Shown here: piece after piece, positions 6,888-12,752 of the stretch
Layout of the letters: each line of letters starts with the position of its first letter
Numbering within the stretch: the first letter of the stretch is position 1
NCBI GenBank assembly: GCA_020853255.1
Contig: JADYZI010000424.1
Location: forward strand, 1-12,752
Reading direction: 5' to 3'
DNA: 12,752 bases
Origin: Acidobacteriota bacterium
GTDB taxonomy: Bacteria; Acidobacteriota; Blastocatellia; Pyrinomonadales; Pyrinomonadaceae
Notes under the pieces: model-generated
What the model was told of the DNA's origin: nothing
Database searches by the model: none
What the model saw: only the letters and a program-made list of their open reading frames with translations
Translations under genes and position numbers: made by a program

Positions 6888-8399
6888 TCATGGATATAGA
6901 CCCGATATCGGTTTATCGCGTTTCAACCCAAATTTCAATGGATTTTGCGCAACGATGCCGGCGGCAAAGAATCTGACCAGCTGCTCGCGTTCCGGCGCTG
7001 TTCGGATCGAATTCCACACATCGGACCTATCTTTTGGCAGCGTTGCTTTCCACGCGGCGGCGTCGGCGGTCGATCTTCCAAATGCGACCGCACTATAGAT
7101 CGGGTCGCCGTCAAACACGCCGTACACGATCGCTTTCATATAAAGGGCCGCAGCCTTTGCCGCACAGTTTTGTGTCGGCTCCGAGATCGGCTGGCCTCCA
7201 CATAGGCCGTCATAGGCGTTCGCCTTAACAAAGTCAGAGTTCATCCTCCACAGGCCTTCTTCGGCACCCTGTTTTTGCGGATCGAATTTGCTTCGGCTCA
7301 TAGCTAGCATGTAGCCGAGCGCGGGATCCAGATTCTGTTCCTTTACGAAAGCCACATTTATTGCGTCGCGGTAACGTGCCGCCCGGTCATAGTAGCCGTC
7401 CTGGGCGTATTCGGCGGTCTTTTTCTGTACCTCCTGCAGAAACTGCTTACTGGAGACATTGTATCGGTTATTACCTGAGAACCGTTTTACCAGATCGTTC
7501 GTCATTTCCTGGATCTGAATGATCGAGATCTCTTTGCCTTTTACCTCGGTACTGCCCGGCGTTTGCTGTGGCGGCTGATCGGATTCTTGCCTTTCATCGG
7601 GTTTGTCAACCTTTCGGGTCTCCATTGCAAGGAGCACGCCGCCCTGCGGCACCTGGCTCCCGTCATTGGCCACCAGTACGATGCCCAGCGTATGGTCAAA
7701 GCCGTCCGCAAGATCGGGATGTTCTTTGGGGTCAAGGGTCGCGGTGTATGGTTCGGAATCAGCGCTTGCGAACTCCTGGCCGTCGAGGGTAAATATGGCC
7801 TTCGTCACGCATTCGGTCTTATCGCTGTCGACCTCGATCTGCGTGGGCTGGTAAATGGTTTCGCCCGGTTCTGGTTTGAGGATCTTGGCCGTCGCGGCGC
7901 AGCCGGATGATACGCTCCGGTAATAGATAGTGCCCGTCACGCCGACAACCACGACAGCGATCAGAACCGCTCCGCCCGCGATCATCAGCATTGTACGCGA
8001 GCCCGAGGACGTCGGTGCGGCGGCCGTAATTCCGGGCACTTGCCTAACTGCGTCGCCCACCGGCGGCACTGCGACCGGTGCGGAGGCTTCCTCCTTTTCT
8101 TCCTCTTCCTCCACCGGCCCCTCAAATGCTATTGCGCTTGAACCGCCAAGCGTTATCTGGTCGCCAGGTTTAAGATATGTTTCGCCCGACACTTTAACGC
8201 CATTCACCGCCGTTCCATTGCTGCTGTTCAGATCTATCAGACAGAATTCGCCATCGCGAAATTCGACCTCGGCATGGTAGCGTGACACGTTCGAATCATT
8301 GGGAAACGCAACGTCATTGTCGGTTGTGCGCCCAAGCGTCGTCACGCCATCTTTCGGCGTGATCTCACCACCCTCAAATTTTAGCTTCACATTGGGCAT
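6888..8399 (-). CDS. FHA domain / transmembrane / Ig-like / degenerate lytic-transglycosylase-like protein (copy 3 of 3)
   Basis: 503 residues, the first of the three paralogues in transcription order. The FHA domain (about 3-93) shows LGRTTDNDV (22-30), SRYH (39-42) and NSSNGT (58-63). A glutamate run (97-104) and a Pro/Ala linker precede one membrane helix (about 135-160). Next comes a beta-rich segment (170-262) that looks like a bacterial Ig-like fold (ILKPEPGETI, then a TLDGQEF strand-turn pattern) with Cys167 and Cys197. This is absent from the other two copies. After a charged Gln/Pro-rich linker, the C-terminal domain (about 325-493) aligns with copy 2: LGYMLAMSRSKF against LYLAMIESEH, AAALYMKAI against AAASYMKAL, RFFAAGIVAQNPLKFG against KFFAAAIIGENPQDFG. 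The catalytic Glu position is Arg369 and the YNSGE segment is lost, so it is predicted inactive but possibly murein-binding or structural. The ATG at 8399 lacks a clear Shine-Dalgarno. Confidence 0.87.
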   Translation of the reverse strand: MPNVKLKFEGGEITPKDGVTTLGRTTDNDVAFPNDSNVSRYHAEVEFRDGEFCLIDLNSSNGTAVNGVKVSGETYLKPGDQITLGGSSAIAFEGPVEEEEEKEEASAPVAVPPVGDAVRQVPGITAAAPTSSGSRTMLMIAGGAVLIAVVVVGVTGTIYYRSVSSGCAATAKILKPEPGETIYQPTQIEVDSDKTECVTKAIFTLDGQEFASADSEPYTATLDPKEHPDLADGFDHTLGIVLVANDGSQVPQGGVLLAMETRKVDKPDERQESDQPPQQTPGSTEVKGKEISIIQIQEMTNDLVKRFSGNNRYNVSSKQFLQEVQKKTAEYAQDGYYDRAARYRDAINVAFVKEQNLDPALGYMLAMSRSKFDPQKQGAEEGLWRMNSDFVKANAYDGLCGGQPISEPTQNCAAKAAALYMKAIVYGVFDGDPIYSAVAFGRSTADAAAWKATLPKDRSDVWNSIRTAPEREQLVRFFAAGIVAQNPLKFGLKRDKPISGLYP

Positions 8400-8464
8400 A
8401 CACGGTCAGAAAAGTGCCAAACTGACGCGCTTTCCATCATAACGCTGAAGGCGGAAAGCCGCTA

Positions 8465-8482
8465 CCGTCTGAATTTAGACGG
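8465..8482. repeat. 18-bp near-perfect palindrome upstream of FHA copy 3
   Basis: CCGTCTGAATTTAGACGG has six-base-pair arms around a nearly self-complementary GAATTT. Beside it GCGG-AAAG-CCGC forms another small stem. Both lie in the 149-bp gap between the tail-anchored gene and FHA copy 3, 66 bp or more before the start codon. There is no U-run after the stem on the minus strand, so an operator or RNA structure fits better than an intrinsic terminator. The rest of the gap shows nothing recognisable. Confidence 0.4.
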
Positions 8483-8548
8483 CCGAGCAGGAACCATTTT
8501 GCATCTGCATTCTATCGTACTGGATGCCTGGTGCGGTCGGGGCGTTAT

Positions 8549-9058
8549 CTAAAAAATACTGCTGCCTGAGGAGCTTGAGAAGAAAACAATATATATGACA
8601 AGAAGAACGATCACGACTAGGACCGCTCCCACGACCAGAAGGACGGCCAAAAATGGAAGAGGAGAACTGCTTTTGGCCGGAGCTGGGGCTGACAGGTTTT
8701 CCGGTACAGGTTCGTCCGGTATCAACTGCATGAGGTCAGGCTGGGGCTCAACGGCTGATGCCTCGCTGATTGCGGGCGCTGGCGCAGCAGAAGCAGGAGG
8801 TGCCGTCTGTTGGGCACGCTGAAGGGAAGCTTCGGGCTCCGCTCCAGACTGTTTAACGTACCCTTGCGGTAGGTATCCGCTGGTCTGCTGAAACTTCGGC
8901 TTTGGCATCTGCCACTTGCCGGACGGCGCCTGCGGCTCTGTTGGGGCCGCCGGGGCATTTGGCTCGGTTGTGTGCTCGTCAATGTAAGGCTGCTCAGTTG
9001 GAACGCTCGCCGCCGCCGCCGTGCCGCCTTCTCCAGCGGTCTTTTCATCGTCACTCAT
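8549..9058 (-). CDS. Pro/Ala-rich tail-anchored membrane protein, unknown function
   Basis: I do not recognise a family. The 169 residues comprise an acidic, Pro/Ala/Glu/Gln-rich, presumably disordered cytoplasmic region (1-130) and a single very hydrophobic helix (about 134-160). The protein ends in a Ser-rich tail (FSSSSGSSIF). This tail-anchored plan with no signal peptide places the bulk in the cytoplasm. Several Thr residues sit in acidic or proline contexts (T7, T13, T21, T30, T31, T40), and a short more conserved-looking segment GKWQMPKPKFQQTSGYLPQGY (47-67) contains aromatic residues. The start is well supported: GGAG sits about 7 nt before the ATG at 9058. It lies 149 bp before the three FHA genes on the same strand, so a cytoplasmic Thr-rich partner for the FHA domains is a reasonable but unproven idea. 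Low-complexity composition makes homology search difficult. Confidence 0.75.
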   Translation of the reverse strand: MSDDEKTAGEGGTAAAASVPTEQPYIDEHTTEPNAPAAPTEPQAPSGKWQMPKPKFQQTSGYLPQGYVKQSGAEPEASLQRAQQTAPPASAAPAPAISEASAVEPQPDLMQLIPDEPVPENLSAPAPAKSSSPLPFLAVLLVVGAVLVVIVLLVIYIVFFSSSSGSSIF

Positions 9059-9165
9059 AAAATCACTCCTTCAGAGGCCCCGATCTTGAACAAGTAACGC
9101 CGCAAAATTCGCGCCCGTAGTCGATCCACCGGAATCGAAAGAAAAAAGCCTATTGCGATTTGATC

Positions 9166-9188
9166 GAAAAAGCAAGAAAAAATTTGCT
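9166..9188 (-). terminator. Weak candidate terminator after cystathionine beta-synthase
   Basis: On the minus strand just past the stop codon at 9196, AGCAA - ATTTTTTC - TTGCT forms a five-base-pair stem followed by a run of five U. The stem is short and AU-rich, so efficiency would be low. The remainder of the 137-bp gap (9059-9195) shows only the ribosome binding site of the next gene. Confidence 0.25.
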
Positions 9189-9195
9189 CCGCCGT

Positions 9196-10563
9196 CTAGC
9201 GCTGTAGATCCAGGACATCCGAGCGTGTGATGATCCCGGTGATCCGCTTGAAATCTTCGATCAGCACAGCCGGCTGTTTCTGCAGCCGCCGCTTGATCTC
9301 TCCGAGGTTCGCATCCACTTCCAGAACGGGAAAACTTTCATCCATAACGTCTGAAACGGGCGACTCTAACAGATCGCGGTTTTGCAGTAATTTTGCCAAA
9401 ACACGGCTTTCGCGGAGGCTGCCGACCGAATGATGATCTTCCAATACCGGGAGTTGCGTCACGCCGCTTTCGTTCATTTTCTCGAGGGCCGCCGCAACCG
9501 TATCGGTCGGAGAGACAAAGATAATTTCACCCGGAGCGCCTGAGTCTTTCGTTTCCATTATCAATGCGGCCGAGATACGCTGCGGTTCCAGCAGCAGTTT
9601 TTCCTTCATCCATTCATCCGAATGGAACTTGGTCAGGTAGTGTTCGCCCGTGTCGCAGACAGTGAAAACGACTATCCCGTTCTCGTCCAGGTCCTTGGCT
9701 ACCTTCAACGCTCCGGCGAATATCGTCCCGGTCGATCCGCCGCAGAATATCCCTTCGCGGCGTGAGAGCTGACGGGCCATCTCGAACGATTCGCGGTCAG
9801 TGATGTTTATGATCTCGTCGATTATGTTCAGGTCTGCGTTGCCCGTCGGCAGTGCCTGGCCTATACCCTCGACCAGATAAGGCGTCGCTTCAGGCACGCG
9901 GCCTGATTCTTTATACGGTTTAAAGATCGAACCGTACGGATCGGCCCCGATGACCTTTATGTTCGGGTTCATCTCCTTAAGATACCGCCCTGTTCCGCTG
10001 ATGGTCCCGCCTGTGCCGATGCTTGCAACAAAATGCGTTATCTTGCCCTCGGTGTCCTCCCATATCTCGGGGCCGGTCGTTCGATAATGGGCCGCCGGAT
10101 TCGCCGGATGATTGTACTGGTCGGGGTAAAATGAGTTTGGCGTTTCTTCCGAGATGCGTTTGGCCGTTGCAACATAGTGGTCCGGTGTTCCCGGTTTTGC
10201 GGCCGCCGGGCAAACGACGATATCGGCCCCAAGCGCTTTCAGATAGCGGTTCTTTTCAACTGAGACCTTATCGGTCAAAACGAAAATGCATTTGTAGCCG
10301 CGCACCGCCGCGACAAGGGCAAGGCCGATACCCGTATTGCCGCTCGTGGCCTCGATGATCGTGCCGCCTTTTTTGAGGACGCCTTTCTCCTCTGCCCATG
10401 TGATCATCGAAATGCCGATCCGATCTTTTACGGAATAACCAGGGTTCAGGCTTTCCATTTTTGCAAAGACCTGCGCTTTTATCTTTTGCTGTTTTGTTAT
10501 CGTGTTGATCCTGACAAGCGGCGTTTTGCCGATCAGGGCGAGAATGTCGTCGTAGAATTTCAT
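9196..10563 (-). CDS. cbs: Cystathionine beta-synthase (PLP enzyme with C-terminal CBS domain pair)
   Basis: Cytosolic PLP-dependent beta-replacement enzyme that condenses serine (or an activated serine) with homocysteine to cystathionine, the first step of reverse transsulfuration. A cysteine synthase activity cannot be excluded. Numbered from the ATG at 10563 (455 residues): [19 protein letters not shown]-terminus; PLP Lys46 in [14 protein letters not shown] substrate loop (74-78); [10 protein letters not shown] phosphate loop (183-192); EGIGQ (232-236). The [17 protein letters not shown] stretch (303-319) favours CBS over O-acetylserine sulfhydrylase. Two CBS motifs occupy about 345-455, a regulatory module that in relatives binds adenosyl ligands. 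Reading can be extended three codons to a TTG at 10572; I prefer the ATG because the family begins at this point. No good Shine-Dalgarno for either. The usual GG before SVKD is GY here. It is unrelated to the T6SS genes downstream. Confidence 0.93.
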   Translation of the reverse strand: MKFYDDILALIGKTPLVRINTITKQQKIKAQVFAKMESLNPGYSVKDRIGISMITWAEEKGVLKKGGTIIEATSGNTGIGLALVAAVRGYKCIFVLTDKVSVEKNRYLKALGADIVVCPAAAKPGTPDHYVATAKRISEETPNSFYPDQYNHPANPAAHYRTTGPEIWEDTEGKITHFVASIGTGGTISGTGRYLKEMNPNIKVIGADPYGSIFKPYKESGRVPEATPYLVEGIGQALPTGNADLNIIDEIINITDRESFEMARQLSRREGIFCGGSTGTIFAGALKVAKDLDENGIVVFTVCDTGEHYLTKFHSDEWMKEKLLLEPQRISAALIMETKDSGAPGEIIFVSPTDTVAAALEKMNESGVTQLPVLEDHHSVGSLRESRVLAKLLQNRDLLESPVSDVMDESFPVLEVDANLGEIKRRLQKQPAVLIEDFKRITGIITRSDVLDLQR

Positions 10564-10656
10564 GCCGATCAATCGTATTTTCTGTCAGCAGGCGAACCTG
10601 CCTAACTATCCAATAATCTTAACCCATTGCGATGGATGGACAAAAGCCGACCGCTT

Positions 10657-12564
10657 TCAGTGCCGGCCGCCCGGCAGAAGCTTCCGGCGCAGAAGCAGTG
10701 CCGGATCAAGCTTTGCTGCCAACGCGAAATGCTTTTCGGCCAGATCGCGCATCCCGACATTGCTAAGCCTGGAAGCAAGCATCCAGTGGAAACGCGCGTC
10801 TGTTGGCGTTAGCTGGTCCGCTCGCGCCTCATAGGCCGACGCTACATCGGCTTTACCGCTCTCCCGGGCTGCGGCGGCAAGGAAATTGCACGACAGGGCA
10901 AGTCGCGGATTGCCGGCCAGGGCCTGTTCCCATTCCTTTACCGCGGCGTCCTTTGCTTCAAGCTGCCACAGAGATTCGCCCCTTTCTTCGCGCGCCGTGA
11001 TTAGGTCTGGCCGTTCAGCGAGGGCCCTGTCGAGCTCCGTTAGTGCGCCGCGGTAATCCCCGAGGCGGTTCAGGACCGCGCCGCGATAATAGAGGCTCAT
11101 CGCTCGCTGTGTTCCGTCCTGATGGTTTGCCGCGATGTCGAGAGTTGAAACCGCCTTCTCCGCCTCGCCGGAAAGATATTCGAACCAAGCGAGTTTTGAC
11201 AGGCTTTCGTTGTTTACAAAAAGGCCCGCGCTCATCGCCCGTTCGAAATGATCGCGCCCTTCAGCAATGTTTACGCGGTCGTTCCGGTCGAGCCATTCAC
11301 TTGGGTCGGCCTGTGCGAGGGCAAGTTCGTCCGGAATATGGACCCGTGCGAATGCGATGGCCCCGGCCCGTTCGTGATATCGGACCCAACCGCTGTGAGT
11401 GTTTAGGCCGATCCAGATGACCGCAAAACTCAAGAAGGCCCAGCCCGCCTTTTTGATAGTTCCAGCCGATCTAAGATTGAATCGATGAAAGGAAAGGTCG
11501 CCCGAACCGAACAATCGCAGGGTTCTAAGAATAAGGAACGTAGTCACACCGGCAATTCCCAATGCCATAAGCATAGGGACAAGTTGATAGACATCCCACA
11601 CAGCAAAAAAGCTGGCACAAAATACCACCGCCGCAAGAGCTTCTTCGGGCCAGGACAACGAATAGCTTTTCTTTATCGACCTGCCGACTGCTCCGGCGGG
11701 TTTTCCGAAACCGAAATATAACGCATCGTTCGGACAAACGCTGACGCAGTCCATGCATTTCATACAGCCCGGGTCGACCACCATTCCGTACTGTTTTACT
11801 TCGGCATGGACGATCACGTTCGATGTACACGCGGCTGTACAATGGCCGCAGCTGTTGCAGGCATCGGTAACGCGAATTCGGCCCGGCGCGACCTTATCGG
11901 CCAGGCCAAAGATCCCGCCGTAGGGACAGGCGTAGGTGCAAAAACCTTTCGACCCGAGAAAATATACGGTCATAAAACCGCAGATGAACAGAAATGGAAC
12001 TGCCACCCAGAACGGCGGGAAGGTTGCCCAGAATTCACTGGTCACGAGATGATCGGTGAATTCTGGTATCAGCGGTTGACCCGACGGCTGCACTATCCAG
12101 CGGCCGATGGTCGGCCAAACGAACATATAGAGCGCGACGATCAGCGGTACGAAAACAAGCAGCCGCGACCTGAACGGCCGAGGCGTCAGGCCGATCTTTC
12201 GCATTAGCCACGCACACAAGTCCTGCAGCGCAAGCAGATGACAGCCCCAGCCGCACACGAACCGCCCGAAGATAAGCGTTACCAGGATCGCGAGGGCAAA
12301 GAAAATGAATCCCGCGTTGACCGCGCCGGTCTGAAGCGTCTGCATTGCTTCGGAAGGTTCGATCGGCGTGACGGTTGATCCTGACAATCGCCACTGAACG
12401 AAATGGGCGACCATCAGCAGATTGAGTGTAATGAGTGCGGCCGCCCGCCAGCGGCTTGTCCGCGACGCCTTGATCCCAGTTGAACTTTCGGAAGTTCCGC
12501 CCAATACCGGAAGGCTGACCGATCGCGTCGGTTTCGTATGCTGGCTTACACAACCTTCCTTCAT
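10657..12564 (-). CDS. Polytopic 4Fe-4S membrane protein (NapH/CcoG/NosR-like) fused to C-terminal TPR repeats
   Basis: 635 residues. The N-terminal half is a membrane electron-transfer module. Helices lie at about 40-60, 83-103, 134-154 and 183-205, with CGWGCH (104-109) and CTYACPYG (209-216), the CxxxC(P) motifs typical of NapH/NosR/CcoG relatives. Two ferredoxin clusters follow: C236-x2-C239-x2-C242-x3-C246 and C267-x2-C270-x2-C273-x3-C277-P. Further helices at about 308-348 and 372-388 precede a soluble region (400-635) with TPR-like helical repeats, for example LYYRGAVLNRLGDYRGALTELDRALAERPD (491-520). Such proteins pass electrons between quinol and periplasmic or assembly partners; the specific partner is not evident. 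The TPR fusion suggests docking of another protein. The ATG at 12564 is chosen as the first in-frame start; no clear Shine-Dalgarno precedes it. The gap to cbs is 93 bp, so co-transcription is possible. Confidence 0.85.
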   Translation of the reverse strand: MKEGCVSQHTKPTRSVSLPVLGGTSESSTGIKASRTSRWRAAALITLNLLMVAHFVQWRLSGSTVTPIEPSEAMQTLQTGAVNAGFIFFALAILVTLIFGRFVCGWGCHLLALQDLCAWLMRKIGLTPRPFRSRLLVFVPLIVALYMFVWPTIGRWIVQPSGQPLIPEFTDHLVTSEFWATFPPFWVAVPFLFICGFMTVYFLGSKGFCTYACPYGGIFGLADKVAPGRIRVTDACNSCGHCTAACTSNVIVHAEVKQYGMVVDPGCMKCMDCVSVCPNDALYFGFGKPAGAVGRSIKKSYSLSWPEEALAAVVFCASFFAVWDVYQLVPMLMALGIAGVTTFLILRTLRLFGSGDLSFHRFNLRSAGTIKKAGWAFLSFAVIWIGLNTHSGWVRYHERAGAIAFARVHIPDELALAQADPSEWLDRNDRVNIAEGRDHFERAMSAGLFVNNESLSKLAWFEYLSGEAEKAVSTLDIAANHQDGTQRAMSLYYRGAVLNRLGDYRGALTELDRALAERPDLITAREERGESLWQLEAKDAAVKEWEQALAGNPRLALSCNFLAAAARESGKADVASAYEARADQLTPTDARFHWMLASRLSNVGMRDLAEKHFALAAKLDPALLLRRKLLPGGRH

Positions 12565-12683
12565 AAACTGATAATATCCCCAGACCGAAATGACATTCTA
12601 AACGGGGTGACTTGCGAATTGTACCTTAAGAGTGTAAAAGGTCAGATACGTTTACGGTTTTCGTTCCCAAACAATTGAATCGA

Positions 12684-12694
12684 TCCTGACAGGA
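12684..12694. repeat. Short inverted repeat TCCTG-A-CAGGA in divergent intergenic region
   Basis: Perfect five-base arms around one base, 27 bp before the plus-strand start at 12721, within the 156-bp gap separating divergent genes. It could be an operator half-site pair. No convincing promoter boxes are visible in this gap on either strand. Confidence 0.2.
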
Positions 12695-12720
12695 TAATCA
12701 AGGCGCTGGACCATAAGATT

Positions 12721-12752
12721 ATGAAGAAGCTACTTGTCGTCGCGTTATTGCC
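12721..12752 (+). CDS. Start of a plus-strand gene, probably exported protein (partial)
   Basis: Only ten codons are visible, MKKLLVVALL. Two lysines followed by a hydrophobic run is the classic n- and h-region of a signal peptide. The preceding in-frame stop is the TGA at 12676-12678. No strong ribosome binding site precedes the ATG; an AAGG lies about 17 nt upstream. It is divergent from the iron-sulfur/TPR gene. Nothing can be said about function. Confidence 0.4.
   Translation, partial: MKKLLVVALL

Noticed and set aside
9196..10563. Role of cystathionine beta-synthase as a T6SS effector or immunity component
   Set aside because: Complete housekeeping enzyme with all PLP motifs and a regulatory CBS pair; proximity alone is not evidence.
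12035..12553. Minus-strand frame of 172 codons overlapping the 4Fe-4S/TPR gene
   Set aside because: Alternative frame inside a gene whose Cys motifs and membrane helices fix the true frame.
12565..12720. Bidirectional promoter in the divergent gap
   Set aside because: Boxes resembling -35 and -10 exist on both strands but none has acceptable spacing together with good matches.

Overview
The window reads almost entirely from the minus strand and carries the membrane/baseplate end of a type VI secretion system (T6SS) locus plus two unrelated metabolic genes. Organism: moderately GC-rich bacterium with a Gram-negative envelope. The T6SS core genes, the FHA-rich signalling genes and a dispersed intergenic repeat of the CACAGAGGCACAGAG type would fit Acidobacteriota (Blastocatellia/Pyrinomonadales-like). 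That placement is an inference, since no rRNA or marker gene is present.

Layout in the direction of transcription (right to left). At the far right, 12721-12752 is the first codons of a plus-strand gene that probably encodes an exported protein. Diverging from it at 12564-10657 is a polytopic membrane protein with ferredoxin-type 4Fe-4S motifs (NapH/CcoG/NosR-like) fused to C-terminal TPR repeats. Next is cystathionine beta-synthase (10563-9196). Then comes a small proline/alanine-rich tail-anchored protein (9058-8549), followed by three tandem genes (8399-6888, 6776-5325, 5307-3958). Each of the three encodes an N-terminal FHA domain, a single transmembrane helix, a disordered or Ig-like linker, and a C-terminal domain of lytic-transglycosylase (SLT) descent. 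After these come a YkgJ-type cysteine-cluster protein (3928-3122), tssK (3071-1719), tssL/dotU (1665-988) and the N-terminal third of tssM/icmF (979 to beyond position 1).

How the genes may work together. TssK is the baseplate-to-membrane adaptor, and TssL and TssM are the inner-membrane complex. A T6SS needs local peptidoglycan opening to place its trans-envelope complex, and many T6SSs are controlled by Thr phosphorylation read by an FHA protein. Here both functions appear fused in one polypeptide and triplicated: cytoplasmic phosphothreonine reader, membrane anchor, periplasmic murein-binding or murein-cleaving domain. By alignment only the middle copy keeps the catalytic Glu and the other SLT motifs. 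The outer two look like pseudoenzymes, while all three keep the FHA phosphothreonine-binding residues. This is the most interesting feature of the window. No TssJ lipoprotein, Ser/Thr kinase or phosphatase is encoded here. All intergenic gaps are under 160 bp and contain only short inverted repeats and candidate regulatory sites.
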